Shown: in pieces, positions 8,341 to 16,116 of the stretch
Position numbering within the stretch: position 1 is the first letter of the stretch
How the letters are laid out: the number at the start of each line of letters is the position of its first letter
Assembly (NCBI GenBank): GCA_044235425.1
Contig: JBIIHW010000011.1
Coordinates: forward strand, 1-64,000
DNA length: 64,000 bases
Origin: JBJSXJ01 sp044235425
GTDB taxonomy: Bacteria; Planctomycetota; Planctomycetia; Pirellulales; Pirellulaceae
Reading direction: 5' to 3'
Made by a program: the position numbers and the translations under genes
Notes under the pieces: generated by a model
Told to the model about the DNA's origin: nothing
Database searches by the model: none
Seen by the model: only the letters and a program-made list of their open reading frames with translations

Positions 8341-11300
8341 ATGGTTGGTATTTATTCCGCGATGTTGTGGGCTGCCGAGGGAACGGTACAGGAACTATCC
8401 CAAGTTACGGCTGCTATTTATGCTCTCGCCATCATCGGTGGGATCTTTATTCTGCCCTTTGTTCTGGGCAGTGTGCTGGCCAAGTGGCTGAGAATGCCGG
8501 ATTACGGCTGGAAAATCGGCGTGATTCTGGCCTCGATCATCGCTTCCGCGGTCGTCTTGGCGCCCAAGCCCGAATATTTGGGTGTGGGCTGGCCGCCGAA
8601 ACTGGGTATCGACTTGAAAGGTGGCGTGATCCTGGTTTACGAGGTGAACGTATCGGGGCGGTCGACGGTGCAGGCGACGGCGGGCGACGAAAGTCGGTCG
8701 ATCAACATGAATGACCTGGTCGTCGCCTTGGGACGCCGTATCAATCCCGGTGGGACCAAAGAAATCGTGATTCGGCCATTTGGGGCAAATCAAGTTGAAA
8801 TCATCATTCCGGACGTCGATCCGCTGGAAGTGGAACGAATTAAGAAGAGCATCAGCACGGCCGGTATGCTCGAATTCCGCATTGTGGCCAATCTGCGCGA
8901 TCACGAATCCTTGCTCGAAGCCGCTCGTCTGCAGGCGCAGGATCCGCTGCTGAAGCGAGATCGCAACGTCAAAGATGCCACAGGCAAAATCATTGGTTTC
9001 TGGGCTCGAGTGGCTCGCGAGGAAGAGAAGGTTGGCGGTCGTCAGCCGTTCAAAGTGAATGTCTGGCGCAACACGATTCGCGACAGTCTGACGGGCAACC
9101 TCATCCAGCTGGATGCGTTGGCGAAGCTCAACGAGTTTGATGAGAAGCCAGAAATGTTTGTCCGCTACCTGGAAAATATGGGCATCACGGACATCGATGT
9201 CCTGATGTACTCGGACGACAAATTGAATGTGGTGGGCAAGGATTTAGGTTCGGTGACGAGCGGTTTTCAGAATCTTAGCCCCAAGGTTGATTTTTCTACG
9301 AAGGACGCCGACGCGGCACGACGCTTGCGAGCGCTGACGAGCAGCAATTTGCCGCAGGATGGGTTCAGTCGCAGTCTGGGGATCGTGCTGGATGGGGCGC
9401 TCCTGTCGGCGCCAGCCATTCGCGACGTGATTTCGGAACGCGGTCAGATCACGGGCAATTTCACGCAAGCTGAGGTGGACTTTCTGGTGACCATTTTGCG
9501 CGCCGGTCAGTTGCCTGCAGCGCTGAACGAAGAGCCGGTGAGCGAAAATCAGATTGGTTCACTGTTGGGCTCGGACATGATCGTCAAGAGTGCTTCAGCG
9601 ATCACCTTGTCGATGGTCGCGGTGGTGGTCTTCGTCTTAGTCTATTATCGCTTTTCCGGTCTGATCGCTTGCACGGCACTGCTGTTGAACTTGGTGTTGA
9701 CCGTGGCGATTATGGTGCTGATCAAAGCGCCCTTCACCCTCCCGGGACTGGCCGGTCTCGTGCTCACCGTCGGTATGTCGGTGGATGCGAACGTGCTCAT
9801 TTACGAACGTATGCGGGAGGAACAGGATAAGGGAGCCGCGCTGCGCATGATTATTCGCAACGGCTTCGATCGGGCGTTCGTCACCATCTTGGACTCGAAC
9901 CTGACAACCGTATTGACTGCCGTCATCCTCTACCTCATCGGCACCGATCAGGTACGCGGGTTTGCGATCACGCTGACGCTGGGCATCGTCACCAGCATGT
10001 TCACCGCGATCTTCTGCTCGCGAGTCGCGTTTGAAATTTGCGAACGCCGGCGCTGGCTGACGCAGCTCAAGATGATGCGAGCCTTGACGACGACGCACAT
10101 CGATTTCATGGGGGTTTGGAAGCCCGCCACGGGGTTGTCCGTAGCGCTAATCGTCACTGGCCTGGCGGCGACCTTTCTGCGCGGGTCCTCCATGCTGGAT
10201 GTCGATTTCCTGGGAGGCACGTCCATCCAGCCGCTCTTTACGAGTGAAGTTCCGGCGAAAGAGTTGCGGGCGAAATTAGATGAGGCGTTTGCGGGCGACA
10301 AGATTCAGTACACGCTCACCAATGTCGAAGTGGGCAATGAAGCTTATCGAAATCGCGTCTGGAAACTGGATACTTCACTGCCCAAGATTGCGGCCCTGGA
10401 AGAACGTCTGAAGGATGTCTTCCAAGCGGGGGCGAAGGATGGCTTGGCGACGTACGAAATGAACTATGGCGAATTGCGAGCGGTGAAACTGGATGGTACT
10501 CCTGTCGATGCGGCACCGGCTGCGAGCGGCGCGGTTCCATCCGGGAGTCAGCCGAGTGGTGCGGGGGCGAGTGAACCTGAGCCGGCGGCGGACAAGAAGA
10601 GCGGCGGATGCCAGGATTCCACCGCCGCAGACAAATCAGCAGCAGAAGACAAATCAGCAGCGGAAGACAAATCAGCAGCGGAAGACAAGCCGGCTGCCGA
10701 TGCGAAACCTGCCGAGAGTGCCAAACCAGCGGCTGAGGATAAACCAGCGGCTGAGGATAAGCCTGCGGCTGAGGATAAGCCTGCGGCTGAGGATAAGCCT
10801 GCTGGAAACGCTCAGCCGGCGGTGGCTGAAAAGCCCGCTGGTGAGGAAAAGCCGGCGACGGCGGTGGTGTTGACCGAGGCTAAATTGGAATTCAAAGAGG
10901 GGATCAATCTAGCGACTCTGGAAGACCGGATTCGCACGTCGGCGAGTGCGGCTGGGGTTCCCGAGCCGGCGCAGGTGATTTTGCTTCCGGTGGGTGGTGG
11001 CCTGTCGGATCCGGGCGCGAAGCGGTTTCCGGTTTGGAACCTGCGGATGACGAGTCCACCGGACGAGGCGGAAAAGATTCTGGCCACGGTAAAGCAGTCG
11101 CTGGCCATGACGCCGGTGTATCTATCGGCCAGCGAGATTGGTGGACAAGTTGCTGGCGACACTCAGCAGCGTGCCATCTTGGCATTGCTTTTGAGTCTCA
11201 TCGGGATCGTGCTCTACATCTGGTTCCGTTTTCAGAACGTCATGTGGGGCTTGGCGGCTGTGCTGGCTCTGGTTCACGACGTGCTGATGATGCTTGGGGC

Positions 11301-11697
11301 ATTGGCGGTGAGTCGTTGGCTGGCGGGAGTTTTGGGGTTCGCGATGATCGACGAATTCAAGATCAACCTGACGGTTGTAGCTGCATTCCTGACGTTGGTG
11401 GGCTATTCGATCAACGACACGATTGTGGTGTTTGATCGGATCCGGGAAGTGCGTGGCAAGAGTCCCAGGTTGACAGCGGATATGATCAATTTGAGCGTGA
11501 ATCAGACGTTGAGTCGTACGATTTTGACAGCCTTGACGGTGTTCTTGGTGGTGACGATTCTGTACTTCTTTGGTGGCGACTCGATTCATGCCTTTGCGTT
11601 TGCCCTCGTCGTCGGCACGATTGTGGGGTCGTACAGTTCGATTTTCATCGCTGCTCCGGTGCTGCTGACCATGTCCAGCTCGGAAAATAAGTCTTAA
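8341..11697 (+). CDS. secDF: Fused protein-export membrane protein SecD-SecF
   Basis: A single 1118-residue polypeptide joins SecD and SecF, which pull exported proteins across the membrane using the proton gradient. The SecD half has LGIDLKGGVILVYEV, the periplasmic LDGALLSAPAI segment and the membrane block GLVLTVGMSVDANVLIYERM. The SecF half starts near residue 580 and has the DVDFLGGT motif after its first membrane segment and GYSINDTIVVFDRIREVRGK near the end. An approximately 90-residue Ala/Lys/Pro/Glu/Asp low-complexity insert sits in the periplasmic domain of SecF (about residues 720-840). The start is ATG 8341, 43 bases after yajC. Confidence 0.95.
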   Translation: MVGIYSAMLWAAEGTVQELSQVTAAIYALAIIGGIFILPFVLGSVLAKWLRMPDYGWKIGVILASIIASAVVLAPKPEYLGVGWPPKLGIDLKGGVILVYEVNVSGRSTVQATAGDESRSINMNDLVVALGRRINPGGTKEIVIRPFGANQVEIIIPDVDPLEVERIKKSISTAGMLEFRIVANLRDHESLLEAARLQAQDPLLKRDRNVKDATGKIIGFWARVAREEEKVGGRQPFKVNVWRNTIRDSLTGNLIQLDALAKLNEFDEKPEMFVRYLENMGITDIDVLMYSDDKLNVVGKDLGSVTSGFQNLSPKVDFSTKDADAARRLRALTSSNLPQDGFSRSLGIVLDGALLSAPAIRDVISERGQITGNFTQAEVDFLVTILRAGQLPAALNEEPVSENQIGSLLGSDMIVKSASAITLSMVAVVVFVLVYYRFSGLIACTALLLNLVLTVAIMVLIKAPFTLPGLAGLVLTVGMSVDANVLIYERMREEQDKGAALRMIIRNGFDRAFVTILDSNLTTVLTAVILYLIGTDQVRGFAITLTLGIVTSMFTAIFCSRVAFEICERRRWLTQLKMMRALTTTHIDFMGVWKPATGLSVALIVTGLAATFLRGSSMLDVDFLGGTSIQPLFTSEVPAKELRAKLDEAFAGDKIQYTLTNVEVGNEAYRNRVWKLDTSLPKIAALEERLKDVFQAGAKDGLATYEMNYGELRAVKLDGTPVDAAPAASGAVPSGSQPSGAGASEPEPAADKKSGGCQDSTAADKSAAEDKSAAEDKSAAEDKPAADAKPAESAKPAAEDKPAAEDKPAAEDKPAAEDKPAGNAQPAVAEKPAGEEKPATAVVLTEAKLEFKEGINLATLEDRIRTSASAAGVPEPAQVILLPVGGGLSDPGAKRFPVWNLRMTSPPDEAEKILATVKQSLAMTPVYLSASEIGGQVAGDTQQRAILALLLSLIGIVLYIWFRFQNVMWGLAAVLALVHDVLMMLGALAVSRWLAGVLGFAMIDEFKINLTVVAAFLTLVGYSINDTIVVFDRIREVRGKSPRLTADMINLSVNQTLSRTILTALTVFLVVTILYFFGGDSIHAFAFALVVGTIVGSYSSIFIAAPVLLTMSSSENKS
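10624..10801 (+). repeat. In-frame 18-bp and 15-bp tandem repeats inside secDF
   Basis: Repeats of GCAGCGGAAGACAAATCA (three copies) followed by GCTGAGGATAAGCCT-type units (four or more copies). They encode AAEDKS and AEDKPA repeats in the periplasmic part of SecF. The units keep the reading frame, so the stretch can lengthen or shorten without breaking the protein. Confidence 0.85.
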
Positions 11698-11741
11698 ACG
11701 GGGCGATCGTTCCTGAGGGGGAATTGATCGAGGAGCAACGA

Positions 11742-11775
11742 GTGGATCTCCGATTTCGGAGATGTGGAGATCCAC
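11742..11775 (+). promoter_or_regulatory. Two mutually exclusive hairpins over a ribosome binding site
   Basis: GTGGATCTCC (11742-11751) is perfectly complementary to GGAGATCCAC (11766-11775). The second arm contains the GGAG that serves as Shine-Dalgarno for the ATG at 11777. The same 5' arm can instead form a local hairpin, ATCTCCG-ATTT-CGGAGAT (11746-11763), which leaves that GGAG free. The two folds cannot coexist. This geometry fits a translational switch for the next gene. No T-run follows, so it is not a standard terminator for secDF. The pairing is directly visible; the regulation is inferred. Confidence 0.55.
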
Positions 11776-11776
11776 C

Positions 11777-12172
11777 ATGGCCGACGGGGTGAAGCGAATT
11801 CTGTTGCCGACTTCAGTTGTCGGCTTGGCGTTATTAGCGGCTGTCTTCTTCCGTCAGCCCGTGCGACAACCGCTGAAGCAGTTCAGCCCTCATAAGTCAG
11901 CGGAGCCACCGCTGGGCTGGTCTCCTTTGCAGTTGCATGTGCCGCAGCGCGAGGTTCGTACGGGGCTGGAACGAGTTGGGGGCGAGCGTCACGAAGCGGA
12001 GCGTTCGCTGGGGCTATTACCAACCGAGGAGCCGCCGGTGGAACGGCGTCCGCGTGCCGAATCGATTCGCACTCGCAGTCGCATTGAGAGCGAGCCTCCG
12101 CGTGCCACACGGATTGATTCTGCTGAATTGCCACCCGTGCTGGACGATCGCTATCAGCCGTTCGAGGAATGA
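11777..12172 (+). CDS. Small membrane-anchored protein of unknown function
   Basis: A 131-residue protein. An N-terminal hydrophobic segment (LLPTSVVGLALLAAVFF) follows a short positive start and should act as a membrane anchor or signal. The rest is Arg/Glu/Pro-rich, low in complexity and probably disordered (for example RPRAESIRTRSRIESEPPRA). I recognise no family. The start is ATG 11777, seven bases after GGAG, inside the hairpin structure described at 11742-11775; ATG 11762 is in frame but lacks a ribosome binding site. Its position right after secDF suggests an export-related or envelope role, but that is a guess. Confidence 0.6.
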   Translation: MADGVKRILLPTSVVGLALLAAVFFRQPVRQPLKQFSPHKSAEPPLGWSPLQLHVPQREVRTGLERVGGERHEAERSLGLLPTEEPPVERRPRAESIRTRSRIESEPPRATRIDSAELPPVLDDRYQPFEE

Positions 12173-12181
12173 GTCACGACT

Positions 12182-13153
12182 CTAAACCGGCTTTTTACGC
12201 TCGGCCCACGGAAACTTCTCGGCCTGTTTCACAAACCGCAGGTCGAGAAAATAGAGCACTTTGCTGGCGAGTGGGATGCCGAGTTTGAAGAGGTTGATAC
12301 CTTTGAGTTCGGTATCTTCCTGTACGACCCAAAGCGATTGGTTTTTGATGTTTTCCTCGGGATCCGTCGATTCGGCGGGATGTTTGGGCTTGAGTTTGGA
12401 TTGCAGCGTTTTCAAGTCCGGCTCAATTCGACCGCCGACGAGCATGGTGGAGAGGCTGCCGACGCTGTTGATGGCCTCGACGGTCTTGAGGGTTTTAAAG
12501 GTCAGCGCGGGGGAGAGGAAGACCATTCCCTGGACATCTCGACCTTGTTTTTGGCCCGCCACATCCGGCCAGCTCCAATCGTTCTTGACCCAGTTATAGG
12601 CCAAGACCGTGCCGAGCTGACCGGCAGCGATAACGCCCGTCTGATTCACGTTCAGCTCTTCTTCGTTATTCTTCTCCACGAGAAACTTCTTGACTCGTTC
12701 CAGGTCAAACTTGACCATGTTTTCAAAGTCGACGGGCTTCAGGCTGTCGGGGGTGACGGTCTTCTCGACGCCGTTGGGCCCGCGTAATCGATTGCTTTCA
12801 CCGTGCCCACGTAGATCGACGGTGACCACGGCAAAGCCACCTTGTTTCTGGAGGTAGAGCGCCAGGGGAGCGAATTCGCCGCGCTGGCCATTCAGATCAT
12901 GGATCATGACCAGCGGAATGGACTTCTTGCCGTGGAGCCCCTTGTAGTAGGTGATTCGCAGCGGGACTTGATCCTTGGTCACCAGCGGCAATGACTCGGG
13001 CGGAGGAATCTCCTGCTCCTCTTGGCCGAATCCTGCCGTCGAGTAGTTACCGGCGAGCCACAAACCAGAGGTCGCCAGAGCGGTCTGACCGATCCAGCGG
13101 CGACGATCATACGTAGAACGGGCGGCGAGTGGCGATTCCGACTGATCCGACAT
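12182..13153 (-). CDS. Tat-exported alpha/beta hydrolase-fold protein lacking the serine nucleophile
   Basis: A 323-residue protein with a twin-arginine-like signal (DRRRWIGQTALATSGLWLAG, ending near residue 43). The alpha/beta hydrolase fold is shown by PLVMIHDLNGQRGEFAPL (HG-type oxyanion region) and VVTVDLRGHGESNR. At the nucleophile elbow, where GxSxG is expected, the sequence is AGQLG (residues 177-181), so the Ser is replaced by Gln179. No obvious catalytic His follows. It is probably a non-catalytic member used for binding. I chose ATG 13153 with AGGGA upstream; an earlier ATG at 13201 adds residues before the Tat region. It is divergent from the VWA gene. Confidence 0.78.
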   Translation of the reverse strand: MSDQSESPLAARSTYDRRRWIGQTALATSGLWLAGNYSTAGFGQEEQEIPPPESLPLVTKDQVPLRITYYKGLHGKKSIPLVMIHDLNGQRGEFAPLALYLQKQGGFAVVTVDLRGHGESNRLRGPNGVEKTVTPDSLKPVDFENMVKFDLERVKKFLVEKNNEEELNVNQTGVIAAGQLGTVLAYNWVKNDWSWPDVAGQKQGRDVQGMVFLSPALTFKTLKTVEAINSVGSLSTMLVGGRIEPDLKTLQSKLKPKHPAESTDPEENIKNQSLWVVQEDTELKGINLFKLGIPLASKVLYFLDLRFVKQAEKFPWAERKKPV

Positions 13154-13630
13154 GACTGATGATCCCTGGGGCGAAGGCGAAAAGCGGTAAACGCGAGTCA
13201 CGACTGGGCGTAATCCTAGATGGCGCCACGGCGGTCGTCAACGAAATATCGGATCGGGACGGTTTGGCTGATGAGTACCTTTGGACTGGTCCGACGTTTA
13301 GTGGGTGAGTGAACAATCGAGGCGGGCTGGAAGCCAGTATGGCTGCACCCCGAATTTTTGTGGGAGCCTGTGGGAATCCGGACGCTTTTCTCGGATGTTT
13401 CTTGCAACATGCGTCAACTTTCGGCAGAATACGCACTTGGATTGATTTTTAGTAGTGATCAGCGACCGCGTCAGGTGAACCGCATTTGCCAGAACCGTGT
13501 CTTCCGGAGCAGTCTCTTCCAAGGCGGTGTTCTTGCAAGGCGGTGTTCTCCGGGCGTAGCGTGCCGGTAAATTGGTCGAGTGATCGTTGCTTAACCGTTG
13601 TCCGTGGCCATCGAGATTAAGGAATCCGCC
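13154..13630. other. Divergent intergenic region
   Basis: About 477 bases between the divergent hydrolase-like and VWA genes. It must hold both promoters, but no clear -35/-10 pair stands out. A short repeated GGCGGTGTTCT motif occurs near 13522-13549. No RNA gene or credible ORF is seen. Confidence 0.4.
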
Positions 13631-15664
13631 GTGAAACTTATGCCAGGTTGGCGACTATGGTGGCAGCAACAAACGGGTGAAGAAGAGACGCCTCTGGATG
13701 GCGACACGCCGGCATTCATGGTGAGTTTGGTTACCCACTTGGTGCTCTTACTGGCTTTGGCGTACATGCCGATTGTGCGACCGGCCAAGCAGGTGACGCT
13801 GGTGATCAGTGCCAGCGAGGAGCAGGTCGAGGACGAAGTGCTCGACGATCTTATCTTGCCTCAGGAAGTACGCTTCAGCGAGTTGCCGGCTGATCGTGTC
13901 GGTGCCAACAGCGTGAATGGCGAGGAAGTCGCGTTGTCGATGGCCCCGACGGTCTCCAACGAGTTTTCGGAAATCCCCAGTCCCATTGAGGCGACGCCGG
14001 CGAAGGACTTTTCCAATATCGCCATGAATCTCACGTTCGAAAAGCCGGTGGGGCTGACCTTCAATGCCAATCTGGCGGTGAAGGGAGCGATGGGACAAGG
14101 TGAAACGGGGGCGGTGGGAGCGGTCGACCGCATTACGGAAGAAATTCTTCGTTCGCTGGAAGAGCGGAAGACGCTGGTGGTTTGGCTGTTTGATCAGACG
14201 GTCAGTTTGCGCAAGCAGCGTCAAGCAATTCATGATCGGCTGGACACCATTTATCAGCAGCTGGGAGTGCTGGAGGCATCCGGCAATTCTGCTTTCGCTC
14301 GGCATAGCGACAAGCCGCTCCTCTCGTCGGTCGTGCTCTTTGGCAGCTCCGTGACGCTGCGAACCAAGGAGCCGACGGATAACTTGGCCGAAATCAAGAA
14401 GGCCATGGTCGAGATGGAAGATGACAAATCAGGTGTGGAGCGAGTCTTTACGGCGGTGACGGCGGCGGCGGAGAAGTATAAGTTTCTCCGCATGCCGGAC
14501 GAACGCACGCGGGAGCCCGAGCGAAATGTGATGTTCATCGTCTTCACGGACGAAGCGGGGTCGGATCCCGAGGGACTGGAACCGGCGATTAAGCTCTGTC
14601 GCCGCTATGAGATGCCGGTTTATGTGGTCGGCGTACCGGCACCTTTTGGTCGTCGTGAAACGCTAGTCAAGTACATCGATCCTGATCCCAAGTTCGATCA
14701 AACTCCACAGTGGGGAGAAGTGGAACAGGGACCGGAATCGTTGTTGCCGGAACGTATCAAGCTGAACTTCGCGACCAGTCAGGAGGATGAGGAGCCGATC
14801 GATTCGGGCTTCGGTCCCTACGCACTCACGCGGCTGTGCTACGAAACCGGTGGGATTTACTTTGCTGTGCATCCCAATCGCAACGTCAGCCGAGCGGTGA
14901 CCAAGGGTGAGACGGAAGCGTTTTCGGCGCACATGAAATATTTCTTCGACCCGGAAGTGATGCGTAAGTACCGGCCGGATTACGTTTCACCCGATGAGTA
15001 CAAACGTCGCGTCACGTCCAACAAAGCGCGTCAAGCATTGGTCGAAGCTTCGCGAGCCTCGTGGGTTTCGCCGATGGAGTCGCCGACGTTGCGATTCGTG
15101 AAGCGCAGCGAACCTGAACTGGCCAATGCCCTCACGGAAGCTCAGAAGGACGCTGCCAAGGTTGAACCCAGGATTGAGGCTCTTTACAACATTCTGAAGT
15201 TGGGCGAAGGGGATCGTGAGAAAGACAATTCGCTACGCTGGCAGGCGGGGTTTGATTTGGCGATGGGCCGCGTGTTGGCAGTGAAAGTGCGCACGGAGGC
15301 TTACAACGCGATGCTCGCCCAGGCTAAACGTGGACTCAAGTTCAAAGAGGAAAAGAACAACACCTGGGTGTTAACTCCTGCGGATGAAATTTCGATTGGC
15401 AGCCAGCATGAGAAGTTGGCAGACAAGGCGAAGATGTATCTGAATCGAGTGATTACAGAGCATCCGGGGACGCCCTGGGCCTTGCTTGCCGAACGGGAGT
15501 TAAAGGACAAGATTGGTTGGAAGTGGGTCGAAGAGTTTACGGATTTGAGTCCGCCACCGCGGGCCGGTGCGGGCAACAACAACAACAACGCTCCGGCACC
15601 GCAGAATGACAAGGCGAAAAAGTTAGCCGCTCCGCCGCCCAAACGAGCCCTGCCGAAGCTGTAG
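13631..15664 (+). CDS. Membrane-anchored von Willebrand factor A-like domain protein
   Basis: A protein of about 677 residues. One membrane segment lies near residues 25-45 (SLVTHLVLLLALAYMPIV), after a short cytosolic start. A VWA-type fold follows from about residue 170: TLVVWLFDQTVSL carries a DxTxS metal-site variant, then SVVLFGSSVTL and the core strand NVMFIVFTDEAGSD. The C-terminal 200 residues are unassigned and end in an Asn- and Pro-rich tail. I chose GTG 13631 because AAGGA lies seven bases upstream; TTG 13598 and ATG 13640 are alternatives. VWA proteins of this kind are abundant in planctomycetes, with mostly unknown ligands. Confidence 0.75.
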   Translation: MKLMPGWRLWWQQQTGEEETPLDGDTPAFMVSLVTHLVLLLALAYMPIVRPAKQVTLVISASEEQVEDEVLDDLILPQEVRFSELPADRVGANSVNGEEVALSMAPTVSNEFSEIPSPIEATPAKDFSNIAMNLTFEKPVGLTFNANLAVKGAMGQGETGAVGAVDRITEEILRSLEERKTLVVWLFDQTVSLRKQRQAIHDRLDTIYQQLGVLEASGNSAFARHSDKPLLSSVVLFGSSVTLRTKEPTDNLAEIKKAMVEMEDDKSGVERVFTAVTAAAEKYKFLRMPDERTREPERNVMFIVFTDEAGSDPEGLEPAIKLCRRYEMPVYVVGVPAPFGRRETLVKYIDPDPKFDQTPQWGEVEQGPESLLPERIKLNFATSQEDEEPIDSGFGPYALTRLCYETGGIYFAVHPNRNVSRAVTKGETEAFSAHMKYFFDPEVMRKYRPDYVSPDEYKRRVTSNKARQALVEASRASWVSPMESPTLRFVKRSEPELANALTEAQKDAAKVEPRIEALYNILKLGEGDREKDNSLRWQAGFDLAMGRVLAVKVRTEAYNAMLAQAKRGLKFKEEKNNTWVLTPADEISIGSQHEKLADKAKMYLNRVITEHPGTPWALLAERELKDKIGWKWVEEFTDLSPPPRAGAGNNNNNAPAPQNDKAKKLAAPPPKRALPKL

Positions 15665-15683
15665 TGTTTCATCGGAACCCCGC

Positions 15684-16076
15684 ATGCCCACGGATGGTCG
15701 CTCAACTGATCCGCTGATTGTCTACCTGACGGCAGCTTGCCTGACCGATTCCAGTCAGCTCCATCGGGAGTTGCAGCGCGAACTGCAATTCCCGGCTTGG
15801 TATGGAGCGAATTGGGATGCTCTGCTTGATTGCCTTTCTTCGATTGATGATCCCGCCGAGACGTTATGTCGAGTTTGTCGCGGGACCACTCCCCGTTCGC
15901 TCGTCCTCAGTCTGACGTCCTGGGACGAACCGTTGCTCAGGTACGAATGCTGCCGGACGTTTTTGACGATCGTGGCGGACGCCAATGCGAGGTTGTCGAG
16001 TCGTGGTGCGACGGTTCGTGTCTGGTTGGAGTTTTCGTCGACGGTTCCGCAACCCGCCGACGGCAACTGGTGTTGA
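15684..16076 (+). CDS. Barstar-family ribonuclease inhibitor-like protein
   Basis: A 130-residue cytosolic protein. The segment LQFPAWYGANWDALLDCLSS matches the barstar signature (FP.WYG.NWDAL.D.L), in which the helix and Asp contact the RNase active site in the classical barnase-barstar pair. The upstream LTDSSQLHRELQREL and the later RSLVLSLTSW also fit the fold. No barnase-like ribonuclease is encoded next to it or elsewhere in the window. Barstar-like proteins without a partner are common, and not all inhibit RNases. It begins 19 bases after the VWA gene and ends 40 bases before the CotH gene. Confidence 0.85.
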   Translation: MPTDGRSTDPLIVYLTAACLTDSSQLHRELQRELQFPAWYGANWDALLDCLSSIDDPAETLCRVCRGTTPRSLVLSLTSWDEPLLRYECCRTFLTIVADANARLSSRGATVRVWLEFSSTVPQPADGNWC

Positions 16077-16116
16077 ACCGCTGCACGACTCATCACGCAC
16101 TTTCAGGAGCATCGTC

